DNA of 51,747 nt from Lachnospiraceae bacterium. GTDB taxonomy: Bacteria > Bacillota > Clostridia > Lachnospirales > Lachnospiraceae. The stretch's first letter is position 1; each line of letters starts with the position of its first letter. Below the pieces are notes generated by a model that was not told the DNA's origin, did no database searches, and saw nothing but the letters and a program-made list of their open reading frames with translations. Positions 1-8,618 of the stretch are shown one piece after another. Made by a program: the position numbers and the translations under genes. The stretch is taken from NCBI GenBank assembly GCA_015058015.1, contig SVDM01000017.1:1-51747 (forward strand), read 5' to 3'.

Positions 1-78
1 CCGCCGTGTACCGAACGGTACGCACGGTGGTGTGAGAGGTCGGGAGAATTTATTTAAATTTTCCCTCCTACTCGATTC
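1..78 (+). mobile_element. 3' end of a group II intron (domains V and VI), partial
   Basis: The first 30 bases fold as a typical domain V: CCGCCGTG pairs with CGCACGGTGG around a short upper stem capped by a GAAC tetraloop, and the catalytic triad position reads CGC. It is followed by the usual TGTGAGAGG joiner and a domain VI-like hairpin (GGGAGAATTT pairing with AAATTTTCCC), ending near CTACTCGATT, which resembles bacterial intron 3' ends. The rest of the intron and any reverse transcriptase lie to the left, outside the window. The exact 3' splice site is estimated. The intron lies about 8 bases beyond the ahcY stop codon and is antisense to ahcY transcription. Confidence 0.75.
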
Positions 79-85
79 ACTTTAT

Positions 86-1333
86 TTAGTCTACTGCCCA
101 ACCGGAAAGGTATGCTTCCTGGTCTTTTGTAAGCTTATCAATCTCAATTCCCATGGCGGCAAGCTTAGCTTTACCGATTTCATCATCGATTGAATCAGGT
201 ACCTTGTATACCTTGGTCTCGAGCTCGTCCTTGTGTTTAACAAGCCACTCAAGGCTAAGAGCCTGTACAGAGAAGGACATGTCCATAATCTCTGCGGGAT
301 GGCCCTTTCCGCAAGCAAGGTTAACAAGTCGACCTTCACCTAAGACATGAAGGGTGTTACCGTTTGAAAGGGTATATCCCATAATATTACGTCTCTTTAC
401 TTCCTGCTTTGTAGCCATCTTTGAAAGCTCTGCTACATTTACTTCGCAGTCAAAATGTCCTGCATTACAAAGGATTGCGTTGTCCTTCATCATAGCAAAA
501 TGACGACCTACGATAACATCCTTACATCCTGTAACTGTAACAAAAATGTCTCCTAAAGGAGCTGCTTCATCCATAGTCATGATATGGAAGCCGTCCATTG
601 TGGCATCAAGAGCTTTGAAGGGGTCAATCTCGGTAACGATGACATTGGCACCCATTCCCTTTGCACGCATAGCTACGCCCTTGCCGCACCAGCCATAACC
701 GGCTACAACAACGGTCTTACCTGCTACCACAAGATTGGTGGTATCCATAATAGCCGTCCATACAGACTGGCCTGTACCGTATTTATTATCATAGTAGTGC
801 TTAGCCTTGGCGTCGTTAACAGCCATCATGGGGCAGGGGAGAACTCCCTCACGCTCACGGGCTTTAAGACGAAGGATTCCTGTAGTGGTCTCCTCGCAAC
901 CACCGAACAAATCCACGGTGTTAGCCTTACATCTATCTCCAAGAAGGTTAATGAGGTCACCGCCGTCATCTACTATTAAGTGGGGGTTGCATGCAAGAGT
1001 CTCTGCTAAGAGATCCTCGTATTCTCTGGGGTTAACACCATATATTCCATAAGTCTGGATGCCCATCTCTGCAACAGCTGCAGCTACATCATCCTGTGTA
1101 GATAAGGGATTGCATCCGGTAAGATATACATCAGCGCCGCCCTTCTTAAGAACCAGACCAAGGTTAGCTGTCTTAGCTTCAAGGTGAACAGAAACCGCGA
1201 TACGAAGGCCCTTAAAGGGTTGTTCCTTCTCAAATCTCTTCTCTATCTCACTTAAAGCGGGCATGAATGAACGTACCCACTCAATCTTTCTTTTTCCCGC
1301 AGGAGCAAGATAAGGATCTTTTATATTACTCAT
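86..1333 (-). CDS. ahcY: Adenosylhomocysteinase (S-adenosylhomocysteine hydrolase)
   Basis: Hydrolyses S-adenosylhomocysteine to adenosine and homocysteine, removing the inhibitory product of SAM-dependent methylation; cytosolic, with tightly bound NAD. The 415-residue protein spans the whole family. Visible are the N-terminal substrate domain, the catalytic NDAKAKHYYDNKYGTGQS region around residues 173-190, and the NAD-binding Rossmann loop VVVAGYGWCGKGVA around 207-220. The C-terminal LACGKGHPAEIMDMSFSVQA stretch contains the His of the second catalytic region. The ATG has a GAGG ribosome-binding site, and a good sigma-A promoter lies about 58 bases upstream. No other methionine-cycle gene is adjacent. 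Family assignment is firm. Confidence 0.97.
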   Translation of the reverse strand: MSNIKDPYLAPAGKRKIEWVRSFMPALSEIEKRFEKEQPFKGLRIAVSVHLEAKTANLGLVLKKGGADVYLTGCNPLSTQDDVAAAVAEMGIQTYGIYGVNPREYEDLLAETLACNPHLIVDDGGDLINLLGDRCKANTVDLFGGCEETTTGILRLKAREREGVLPCPMMAVNDAKAKHYYDNKYGTGQSVWTAIMDTTNLVVAGKTVVVAGYGWCGKGVAMRAKGMGANVIVTEIDPFKALDATMDGFHIMTMDEAAPLGDIFVTVTGCKDVIVGRHFAMMKDNAILCNAGHFDCEVNVAELSKMATKQEVKRRNIMGYTLSNGNTLHVLGEGRLVNLACGKGHPAEIMDMSFSVQALSLEWLVKHKDELETKVYKVPDSIDDEIGKAKLAAMGIEIDKLTKDQEAYLSGWAVD

Positions 1334-1390
1334 TAAAAAACCTCGCTTTCTAAAATTTGAGCTTTTAATTGCATAAAAATTAGCATGTTT

Positions 1391-1419
1391 ATCTTATCAA
1401 GAATAGCCCCTATCGTCAA
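1391..1419 (-). promoter_or_regulatory. Sigma-A promoter of ahcY
   Basis: Reading the minus strand, TTGACG and TAAGAT are separated by 17 bases, with the -10 box about 58 bases before the ahcY ATG. No SAM or SAH riboswitch fold is apparent in the short leader. The rest of the 1334-1583 gap shows nothing else convincing. Confidence 0.65.
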
Positions 1420-1583
1420 CAAGGGCTTCCAAAACAAACTTTGTTGTTGCTTATTTTGCATAATTTTTTCCCGTGGATATAAACATTTAATTAAAATCAT
1501 CCGATACTAATTACAGATAGCGTGAAGTGTGTTCTTTTTTACGGTAAAAGGATTTACCGATTCATAAGGAAAGGAGTCCTGAC

Positions 1584-2756
1584 ATGAAAATTGAAAGCAG
1601 TTCTATTGCAATGGCTGCTACTCATAAGGAGCATTCCTATTCATATAGGGAGGCTATGACTATTGAGGCAGCCAAATCAAAAGACGCCGTGGGCGCCATT
1701 CTTTCACTCAGTACCCGAGAAAACAAATTAACATCAAAAGAGGCCATGCTCGAATACACAAAAGAGCAGGAGGAAGAGGCCGCCAAGCGTAAGGCTGAAA
1801 ACGAAGCCAGAGCCTTGCAGCACTTTACCGAGCAGATGAGGATGCGCAGGGACTATCCCGATTTTTCATCTGAAGAAACCATCGATAAGATTAAGATGCT
1901 TCGTAAGATGCTGGCTGCACTTCGTGGTGAGAAGTATACCGAAGATGAAGACCTGTGTTGCAAGCCTAAGTATAAAGACGGCACATTGGACATGCGCTCT
2001 GCAGAATACAGGCAGGCAAGCTCTTCCGGCTTTTCCGTAAGGGCGGCTGCGGTTGCCGGTATTACTTCCGGCGGCGGCTCAGGTTCAACCTGGCAGAAGA
2101 TAACCGCTGTATCAGGTTTTACCACTGAATCTGAAAGCATGACATTTGCCTCTACCGGACATGTATCTACCGCTGACGGACGAAATATCGACTTTAACGT
2201 GGAAGTATCAATGTCTAGGGCCTTTACGGCACAGTTTGATTTCCTTGAGGTGACGGAGTACATAAAAACCGACCCTCTGGTTATCAATCTTGACTCTAAT
2301 GTAGCCTCAGTCAGCGATATGAAGTTCCTCTTTGATATCGATTCCGACGGCAAATCCGAGAAAATCTCCTTTGCTGGAGAAGGCTCGGGCTTTCTTGCAC
2401 TGGATAAGAATGGTGACGGCGAGATTAACAACGGCTCGGAACTCTTCGGAACAAAAAGCGGTGACGGATTCAGAGATCTCTCCGCCTATGACGAAGACCA
2501 TAACGGATGGATTGATGAAAACGACAGTGTATTTGATAAACTTCGGGTATGGTTGAAAGATTCTGAGGGAAATGACCGACTGATTAACCTCAAAGAGGCC
2601 GACGTGGGAGCAATATATCTTCGTAATGCCAACACTCAGTTTTCTTTAAAAGATGATGAACACAAACTGAATGCCGAGATAAAAAAGACGGGTGTATACC
2701 TTCGCGAAAGCACAGGGGCTGTGGGAACACTGAACCACTTAGATCTCGCAATATAA
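1584..2756 (+). CDS. EF-hand calcium-binding protein, function unknown
   Basis: A 390-residue protein starting at an ATG behind an AAAGGAG site. Residues 55-115 are highly charged and probably form a coiled coil; 155-170 are Gly/Ser rich. The C-terminal third (about 235-345) carries three Asp-rich loops: DIDSDGKSE near 251, DKNGDGEINNGSE near 274 and DEDHNGWIDEND near 303. The last two fit EF-hand calcium loops. The block FLALDKNGDGEINNGSELFG is characteristic of calcium-binding segments found in large RTX-like and FrpC-like secreted proteins. No signal peptide or membrane segment is visible, so location is unclear. It is monocistronic, between ahcY and a strong terminator. Calcium binding is likely; the role is unknown. 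Confidence 0.8.
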   Translation: MKIESSSIAMAATHKEHSYSYREAMTIEAAKSKDAVGAILSLSTRENKLTSKEAMLEYTKEQEEEAAKRKAENEARALQHFTEQMRMRRDYPDFSSEETIDKIKMLRKMLAALRGEKYTEDEDLCCKPKYKDGTLDMRSAEYRQASSSGFSVRAAAVAGITSGGGSGSTWQKITAVSGFTTESESMTFASTGHVSTADGRNIDFNVEVSMSRAFTAQFDFLEVTEYIKTDPLVINLDSNVASVSDMKFLFDIDSDGKSEKISFAGEGSGFLALDKNGDGEINNGSELFGTKSGDGFRDLSAYDEDHNGWIDENDSVFDKLRVWLKDSEGNDRLINLKEADVGAIYLRNANTQFSLKDDEHKLNAEIKKTGVYLRESTGAVGTLNHLDLAI

Positions 2757-2790
2757 TAAACTTAAAGAACACACTTATAACACTACAGAA

Positions 2791-2822
2791 AAGAGCAGGT
2801 CGCAAAGACCTGCTCTTCTTTA
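2791..2822 (+). terminator. Rho-independent terminator of the EF-hand gene, possibly bidirectional
   Basis: AAGAGCAGGTC pairs perfectly with GACCTGCTCTT around a 5-base loop and is followed by a short T-rich tract. An A-rich run precedes it, so it could also serve the convergent MATE gene. Confidence 0.85.
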
Positions 2823-2829
2823 TTATACG

Positions 2830-2889
2830 GAATTATATCGTATTATATAGAATTATATCATTTTATATAGAATTATACTGTTTTATACA
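2830..2889. repeat. Three tandem copies of an AT-rich 20-bp unit
   Basis: Three consecutive 20-bp units start at 2830, 2850 and 2870, each beginning GAATTATA and ending TTATAYA; the first two differ at only a few positions. The third contains the stop codon and last codons of the MATE gene. The unit length is not a multiple of three. Confidence 0.8.
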
Positions 2890-4247
2890 GCCGCTTCGGC
2901 AGCAGTGCGTTTAATCTTCCTCTGCAACAATGCAAACACTATGAGGCAAAGAATAATTTGAACCACCGTAGATGAAGGAGTAGAAAGTCCTACCAGGAAG
3001 AGATTAGCTCCAAAGAGCTTACTCATAATGTAGGCAACAGGTATACGTACACCGAAAGCACCTGCGATACCCTGAGTCATTACGAAGGTTGTTTTGCCGT
3101 ATCCGTTGAAGTAACCGATAAAGCAGAAGAGGAATGAAACAAGTAAAGTATCAATGGCAAAGGCTTTGATGTATTCCCAGGCTCCTGCGATAAGTTCCGG
3201 ATCTCTGGTAAATATACTTGATAGAATATCGCCGTGGAAGAAGGCAAAATATGCCATAACAACTCCCACAAGGAGAGAAGTTCCGATTCCGTAGTATAAG
3301 ACTTTCTTGGCACGTTCGTGTTTGCCGGCACCCACATTCTGCGCAACGAAGGCAGACATGGACTGCATGAAGGCAGAAGGAACCAGCATAATAAACTGGG
3401 AAAGTCTCTGGGCAACACCTACACTGGCTGATGCAACAAGACCAAGGGTGTTAACGATTCCCGTTATGAACAGGAAAGAGATGCTCACCAGGGCATCCTG
3501 AAAAGCAATGGGAAGTCCCAGTTGAAGAATCTTTCTTATAATAATCTTATTTGGCTTAAGGCTTGCTCTGGTAACCTTAAAGGGAAGCCCCTGTTTGCTG
3601 ATAATGATAACGGACAGGATAACGCTTATCAGCTGAGCGGCAACCGTTGCAATAGCGGCACCGGCAACACCCATCTTGAACACGGCAATCAAAACCAGGT
3701 CACCTATAATATTACAAACCGTTGATATGGCTACGGTAATTAGAGGCATAACGGAATTGCCGATTCCCCTGAATATACTACCCAGAACGTTGAATGCAAT
3801 AATAAATATAAGACCAACGGAGCAGATACGAAGATAGCTGACTGTTCCGTCAAATGCACCCTCCGGCGCCTGCATAAGGGAGGCTAATTGTGGTGACAAA
3901 ATAAAAGCTATAATACTTACGATAATACCCAGTATCGCAAAAAAAGTTATGGTTGAACCGATAACATTACCGGCTTCGGATGTCTTGCCCTGTCCGATAT
4001 TCTGTCCCATAAGAATTGTAGTTCCCATGGATAAACCGATAAATACCGATGTAAGAGTAAACATCAAAGAACTACCGGTTGCAACAGCGGAGATGTCTCC
4101 GGCCTCCGCAAATTGTCCTATAATAAGCAAATCCACTGCGCCGTATAAGGTCTGTAAGAATAACGCCAATAATACAGGCAAAGCGAATTTGATCAGTGGT
4201 CCCATAATTTTACCTTCAGTAAAAACTGTCACTGTTTTATTCTTCAT
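2883..4247 (-). CDS. MATE family multidrug/cation antiporter
   Basis: A 454-residue integral membrane protein with about twelve hydrophobic segments in two halves, as expected for the MATE (NorM/DinF-like) family of Na+ or H+ coupled drug exporters. The N-terminal start MKNKTVTVFTEGKIMGPLIKFALPVLLALF and the loop with MGTTILMGQNIGQGK are typical of clostridial members. The start ATG has an AGAAAGG site 10 bases upstream. It is divergent from asnA and its 3' end runs into the 20-bp tandem repeats. The substrate cannot be told from sequence. Confidence 0.93.
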   Translation of the reverse strand: MKNKTVTVFTEGKIMGPLIKFALPVLLALFLQTLYGAVDLLIIGQFAEAGDISAVATGSSLMFTLTSVFIGLSMGTTILMGQNIGQGKTSEAGNVIGSTITFFAILGIIVSIIAFILSPQLASLMQAPEGAFDGTVSYLRICSVGLIFIIAFNVLGSIFRGIGNSVMPLITVAISTVCNIIGDLVLIAVFKMGVAGAAIATVAAQLISVILSVIIISKQGLPFKVTRASLKPNKIIIRKILQLGLPIAFQDALVSISFLFITGIVNTLGLVASASVGVAQRLSQFIMLVPSAFMQSMSAFVAQNVGAGKHERAKKVLYYGIGTSLLVGVVMAYFAFFHGDILSSIFTRDPELIAGAWEYIKAFAIDTLLVSFLFCFIGYFNGYGKTTFVMTQGIAGAFGVRIPVAYIMSKLFGANLFLVGLSTPSSTVVQIILCLIVFALLQRKIKRTAAEAAV

Positions 4248-4340
4248 AAGTTGTAAACCTTTCTTTAGTTAGAGTTGCGTAACATATATTGTACAAGGAT
4301 ATGATACATTGTGAAATGGGGAATTTCAACAAAATTAAAC

Positions 4341-4369
4341 TTGAATAAGGGGGGCATTTATGCTATATT
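4341..4369 (+). promoter_or_regulatory. Sigma-A promoter of asnA
   Basis: TTGAAT and TATATT are separated by exactly 17 bases, with the -10 box about 31 bases before the asnA start at 4401. A G-rich run fills the spacer. Confidence 0.6.
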
Positions 4370-4400
4370 TTCAAGGTATTATTTAAGGAGGATATTGTTT

Positions 4401-5411
4401 ATGAAAACAGAGATTTACCCACAAGACTATTCTCCGGTTATGAATATTAGAGAAACAGAGATCGCAATCAAGTCCGTTAAGGACTTCTTTGAGAGAGAGC
4501 TGGCAAAACAGCTTAATCTTACACGTGTTTCAGCGCCTCTATTCGTTCGTCCGGAGTCAGGACTTAACGATAATCTTAACGGCGTTGAAAGACCCGTTGG
4601 ATTCGATGTATTGGATATGGACAAGGCATATATGGAGATTATCCATTCACTTGCAAAGTGGAAGAGACTTGCACTAAAGCGTTACGGTTTCCATTCAGGT
4701 GAAGGCCTTTATACGGATATGAACGCCATCAGAAGAGATGAAGAACTTGATAACCTTCATTCAATCTACGTTGACCAGTGGGACTGGGAGCGTATCATTA
4801 ACAAAGAGCAGAGAAATATGCACACACTAAAGGCTCACGTAGAGTTAGTATACGAAGCTTTACGTAATGCTGAGCTTAATGTGTCACAGAGATATAACTA
4901 TGTTGAGCCTATTCTTCCGGCTGAGATATTCTACATCACCAGCCAGGAACTTCTCGACATGTATCCTGATGCAACACCCAAGGAGAGAGAGTACAACATT
5001 GCCAAGCTTAAAGGCGCGGTATTTATCTCCCAGATTGGCGATACTTTGTCAAACGGTGAGAAACATGACGGCCGTGCTCCGGACTACGATGATTGGTCCT
5101 TAAACGGCGATATTATTGTATATTATCCGGTTCTTGATATTGCCCTTGAGCTTTCAAGTATGGGTATAAGAGTTGACGAAGACGCTTTGGCTGCTCAGCT
5201 TAAGAAGGCAGGATGCGAGGAGAGAGCGGAACTTGATTTCCAAAAGGCTCTTCTTAATTGCGACCTTCCCTACACCATCGGCGGCGGTATCGGACAGTCG
5301 AGAATATGTATGTTCCTTCTTCGTAAGGCACATATCGGCGAGGTTCAAGCTTCGGTTTGGCCGGACGAGATGCTTGAGAAGGCTGAAAAAGTCGGTATGC
5401 TGATACTGTAG
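4401..5411 (+). CDS. asnA: Aspartate-ammonia ligase (asparagine synthetase A)
   Basis: Makes asparagine from aspartate, ammonia and ATP. The 336-residue protein has the expected length (about 330) and the class II aminoacyl-tRNA-synthetase-like fold. Family landmarks include [11 protein letters not shown] near the N terminus, [22 protein letters not shown] in the middle, and [16 protein letters not shown] near the C terminus. I chose the ATG at 4401 because AAGGAGG sits 8 bases upstream; the longer frame from 4311 overlaps the promoter. It stands alone, which fits an anaerobe assimilating ammonia. Confidence 0.97.
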   Translation: MKTEIYPQDYSPVMNIRETEIAIKSVKDFFERELAKQLNLTRVSAPLFVRPESGLNDNLNGVERPVGFDVLDMDKAYMEIIHSLAKWKRLALKRYGFHSGEGLYTDMNAIRRDEELDNLHSIYVDQWDWERIINKEQRNMHTLKAHVELVYEALRNAELNVSQRYNYVEPILPAEIFYITSQELLDMYPDATPKEREYNIAKLKGAVFISQIGDTLSNGEKHDGRAPDYDDWSLNGDIIVYYPVLDIALELSSMGIRVDEDALAAQLKKAGCEERAELDFQKALLNCDLPYTIGGGIGQSRICMFLLRKAHIGEVQASVWPDEMLEKAEKVGMLIL

Positions 5412-5538
5412 AGAGGCTAAGACGCAAACCTTCGGTTATGCTGTCAAACGCCGGATTGCATCGAACATTCGACGTATTCCGCATTTTGTAGAAAACGAAC
5501 TGAATCATTTTACACACAAAGTGTATTAAAGAATAATA

Positions 5539-5586
5539 CCTCCTGTAATTATAATTATTCTGTAATGGAATATTATTTACAGGAGG
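5539..5586 (+). promoter_or_regulatory. Inverted repeat that can sequester the ribosome-binding site of the URO-D gene
   Basis: CCTCCTGTAA at 5539-5548 is the exact complement of TTACAGGAGG at 5577-5586, and the latter contains the ribosome-binding site of the gene starting at 5595. A second CTGTAA copy in the loop (about 5560) offers an alternative partner for TTACAG. The leader RNA could therefore switch between a closed and an open ribosome-binding site. No known riboswitch consensus was recognised. Confidence 0.6.
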
Positions 5587-5594
5587 ATTTTTTT

Positions 5595-6683
5595 ATGAGT
5601 ATTGCTTTTGAAGAAAAAGAGTTACAAGTTGCTGAAATATCAAGATCATTCAGGGACGCTGCTGTTCCCGTATATTCATACCCCATTACCATGAAGGAAG
5701 CATGGAGAAGGATGGCTTTAGAGAGAAAACCCGTATGGATGAATACCGGAGTTGAAGTAGAGAACTTCTTCCCGGCAATTATTCCGGACAACACTGCAAG
5801 AGGTTTCTCTAACGACGGCGGAAAGAGAATTCCGGAAGACCAAAGAGGCGGCAAGGATATGTTCGGTATTGAATGGGAGTATGTTCCCGTAGCCGGAGGT
5901 TCCATGGAAAAGCCGGGTATTCCTCATCTTTTTGATGATGCCAATGACTGGAAAGAAAGAATAGTATGGCCGGATATCGATTCCTGGGATTGGGAGGCTT
6001 CAGCCAAGGCGAACGAAGAATTTCTTAATACGGACAAGTTCGTTAATGCACAATTCTTAAACGGATTCGGATTTGAAAGACTTATCTCATTTATGGGATT
6101 TGAGGATGCCGCTGTTGCTATTATTGACGAGGATCAGCAGGACGCTTTGAAGGAACTGTTTGATAAACTCGCAGATTTGTATATCGGTCTTGTAGACAAG
6201 TTCTGCAAGTACTATAAGGTTGACGGATTCTTAATCCACGATGACTGGGGAACACAGAGAGCTCCTTTCTTCTCAGTAGACATAGGAAGGGAGATGCTTG
6301 TTCCTTACATGAAGAAGGTTACAGATCATATCCATTCTCTTGGTAAGGCTTGTGAGCTTCACAGCTGCGGTTGCAACGAACTTCAGATTGAGAACTTCAT
6401 TGCTGCAGGCTGGGATATTTGGGGACCTATGGCCAATATCAATGATACCTGCAAATTGTTTGAAGAGTATGGTGATAAGATTATAATCGGAGTAAGTCCT
6501 GAACCTTATGATAAGGCTAATGATTCCGATGAGGCTAAGAGAGCCAAGGCCAAAGAGTTTGTAGACAAGTTCTGCAAGACACCGGGTAAGGTATGTATAA
6601 TTAACAGATATTTCGCTCCTTTCTTGGAAGGTGCGTATGCAGAGGAACTTTACAAGGATTCCAGACTTGCATACGAAGCCTGA
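5595..6683 (+). CDS. URO-D superfamily protein (MtaA/CmuA-like methyltransferase candidate)
   Basis: A 362-residue TIM-barrel protein related to uroporphyrinogen decarboxylase. Members of this branch in anaerobes often act as zinc-dependent methyltransferases that pass methyl groups between a corrinoid or substrate and a thiol. The likely metal-binding segment is ELHSCGCNELQI (His-x-Cys-Gly); IHDDWGTQRAPFFS is a conserved barrel motif of this subgroup. The N-terminal porphyrin-binding features of true HemE are not evident, so haem synthesis is unlikely. The ATG at 5595 follows AGGAGG, which can be masked by an upstream complementary sequence. No corrinoid protein lies nearby. Substrate unknown. 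Confidence 0.85.
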   Translation: MSIAFEEKELQVAEISRSFRDAAVPVYSYPITMKEAWRRMALERKPVWMNTGVEVENFFPAIIPDNTARGFSNDGGKRIPEDQRGGKDMFGIEWEYVPVAGGSMEKPGIPHLFDDANDWKERIVWPDIDSWDWEASAKANEEFLNTDKFVNAQFLNGFGFERLISFMGFEDAAVAIIDEDQQDALKELFDKLADLYIGLVDKFCKYYKVDGFLIHDDWGTQRAPFFSVDIGREMLVPYMKKVTDHIHSLGKACELHSCGCNELQIENFIAAGWDIWGPMANINDTCKLFEEYGDKIIIGVSPEPYDKANDSDEAKRAKAKEFVDKFCKTPGKVCIINRYFAPFLEGAYAEELYKDSRLAYEA

Positions 6684-6709
6684 GTGACAAAATACATAAA
6701 CACACTATA

Positions 6710-6748
6710 GACGCTCTGCCTTTAATCAATGATTAGAGGCAGAGCGTC
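6710..6748. terminator. Bidirectional hairpin terminator
   Basis: GACGCTCTGCCT pairs with AGGCAGAGCGTC and the stem continues through TAATCA/TGATTA with a tiny loop, giving nearly 19 base pairs. It lies exactly between the convergent URO-D and PucR genes. T tracts on both sides are weak. Confidence 0.65.
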
Positions 6749-6751
6749 AAA

Positions 6752-8419
6752 TTATATTTCTCCGGAACGATTGGGCTTTAGGTTAAGCAGGTTTTCACCC
6801 AGTATATCCTCTACGTATTCAATAACATAAAAACCGTAGATAAGACGGGTTCTGAGCATGGTGTCATCTAAGGACTGTCCCAGAATCTTTTGAATCTTTG
6901 ATATGTTATAAAGCATGGTATTGCGGTGCATATACAAAGCTCTTGCTGTCTCGGCCGCATTCCTGTCGCAGTTTAAATATGTCTTTAAGATAGTACATAG
7001 ATTGGTATTGTTCTTTCGGTCATATCTGTAGAGACTGATAAGGGCAGGGGGGCAAAGGTAGATGGGGTTAGCCAGTCCGTGCTTGGACAAAAGGCCTGTT
7101 GCCGCCATCTCGATGGCCTGATATACACTGTAATCTTCATAGAAGAGTATTCGAAGATTGGCGTCCTTATTCTTAATAAGGGCAATTCGGAAACAGTCTT
7201 CTGTGGAGTAGTATATGGAGCTTAAAGAGCTTAAAAACTTGGAGAAGTTCCCCACCATAAGATATCCGTTGTAGTACTCTAACAGACTGTTGATTCCCTC
7301 GGTATTGCTTAAGTGGAGTCTGGGAGTATAACTGTTCTTTCTAAGAAGAATTAGAATCTCATTTTTGTAAGTAGTGATATTGCTGAAGGGAAACAGCTGT
7401 TGAAGCTGTGCAATTATATAGTTCCAGGGCAGGTGGGTGAAACGGCCGATTTTGCCGTTCTCACTTACCTGGGTTGTGGCCATGGCATCGGGAAAGCGTA
7501 CCAACAGCACGTGGTAGTACTTGTTGAAAGCAAGACTTATGGGCTTAATCCTTTCGGAAAGCATGGCATCGTCATGGATGCGGCCTTCGATAAGGTCGGC
7601 CACAAGACTTCCCAGTAATTCGTTCTGACTGTAGTCTACACTTTTGCTACTAAGATAGTATTTTTTAATTTGCTCCACCAATATTTTGCAAAGGTCAAGA
7701 TACATGGGAGAAGGTTCTTTTTGAGGCAGGACCACTATAAGCCTGGCCACTACGCCACCGCTGTAGGATATGTTCCATATGTAACTGTATTTGCCGGAAT
7801 GGGAGGCCAGATATTCGGTAAAGCCCTGTTCTTCAAGGTCTTTTCCCTGGGCAAAGAGGTCGTTGGATATGTATTTGATGGAATCAAAAGAGGCCTTGCC
7901 GGTCTCGGAGATCTCCGAGAGGAAGGGTTCATTTATATCGGGATTAAGGGAACTTGCAAGTTCTCTATACCCGGCATCTAAGATAGCCATGGATACCTTC
8001 ATGTGAATATTTGCGGAATCCAGAAGGGATTGGAGGCTGTTATTGTTATATAATTCCTGCTTGAGATTGTTTAACCAGACGTTGAATTCGTGAACGTAAT
8101 AATGGATTTTGTTATATAGCACAATAATTTCCAGGTTAAAGCACCCTAAAGTCACATTATCCGGTAGTTTTACGGAGAGTAACTCAGGGGTCTCCCCTGC
8201 GCACAGAATGATGAGAGGAAGGTCCCCGATATCATTATCTTTCAGTGCTTTGACTATATCATCAGGTCTTCCGATATAGAGGATATCAGACCTGGTTATA
8301 GGCCTGTTAACATCAATAAATTCAATACCTCCGGAGCAATCCGGGTAAGTGGCTCCCACCCGCATACTAAGCAGGTGTTTCTTCATCCAGCCGGCAATCA
8401 TGTTAGGCGTAAAAAGCAT
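6752..8419 (-). CDS. PucR/CdaR-type transcriptional regulator
   Basis: A 555-residue regulator whose C terminus (about 470-545) is the PucR-type helix-turn-helix: LKTYLNCDRNAAETARALYM then HRNTMLYNISKIQKILG. This domain is found in PucR, CdaR and related activators of purine, sugar-acid and aromatic catabolism. The N-terminal two-thirds contain a PucR-like sensor region and a GGDEF-like linker fold common in this family, without catalytic motifs that I can see. It is transcribed divergently from the CitMHS carrier, which it probably controls. A perfect palindrome TGTGCA-AC-TGCACA lies in the shared intergenic region. Effector unknown. Confidence 0.88.
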   Translation of the reverse strand: MLFTPNMIAGWMKKHLLSMRVGATYPDCSGGIEFIDVNRPITRSDILYIGRPDDIVKALKDNDIGDLPLIILCAGETPELLSVKLPDNVTLGCFNLEIIVLYNKIHYYVHEFNVWLNNLKQELYNNNSLQSLLDSANIHMKVSMAILDAGYRELASSLNPDINEPFLSEISETGKASFDSIKYISNDLFAQGKDLEEQGFTEYLASHSGKYSYIWNISYSGGVVARLIVVLPQKEPSPMYLDLCKILVEQIKKYYLSSKSVDYSQNELLGSLVADLIEGRIHDDAMLSERIKPISLAFNKYYHVLLVRFPDAMATTQVSENGKIGRFTHLPWNYIIAQLQQLFPFSNITTYKNEILILLRKNSYTPRLHLSNTEGINSLLEYYNGYLMVGNFSKFLSSLSSIYYSTEDCFRIALIKNKDANLRILFYEDYSVYQAIEMAATGLLSKHGLANPIYLCPPALISLYRYDRKNNTNLCTILKTYLNCDRNAAETARALYMHRNTMLYNISKIQKILGQSLDDTMLRTRLIYGFYVIEYVEDILGENLLNLKPNRSGEI

Positions 8420-8475
8420 ACTCTAACCTCCCCCAATTATAAAATCTTTGTTAATTATATAGCATAATAACCATA

Positions 8476-8489
8476 TGTGCAACTGCACA
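8476..8489. promoter_or_regulatory. Palindromic operator candidate in the PucR/CitMHS intergenic region
   Basis: TGTGCA-AC-TGCACA is a perfect 14-bp palindrome, 57 bases upstream of the PucR-type gene and about 75 bases upstream of the predicted start of CitMHS transcription. The position suits an autoregulating activator. Confidence 0.45.
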
Positions 8490-8522
8490 ATTATTTGCCT
8501 CTTTCTTTGTGCCTTTGAATAT

Positions 8523-8550
8523 TTGAATGGGAAAATGTCTCTGTTAAGAT
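8523..8550 (+). promoter_or_regulatory. Putative promoter of the CitMHS-dehydratase operon
   Basis: TTGAAT and TAAGAT separated by 16 bases; the -10 box lies about 70 bases before the transporter ATG. Confidence 0.45.
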
Positions 8551-8618
8551 GTAGTAAGCGGGGGTAATAGCGAGTTTTACCCTAAGACTTTAAAACTATT
8601 ATTTAGGAGGAGTAAAGA

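Noticed and set aside
584-979. Plus-strand 131-codon frame inside ahcY
   Set aside because: It overlaps the firmly identified ahcY on the other strand, has no ribosome-binding site and no recognisable domain.
1334-1583. SAM or SAH riboswitch in front of ahcY
   Set aside because: The leader after the predicted promoter is only about 50 bases and AT-rich, with no stem arrangement resembling those classes.
5595-6683. Naming the URO-D-fold proteins (also 15232-16254) as HemE
   Set aside because: They lack the N-terminal porphyrin features, have Cys/His metal-type motifs, occur twice in a catabolic island and have no haem-synthesis neighbours.
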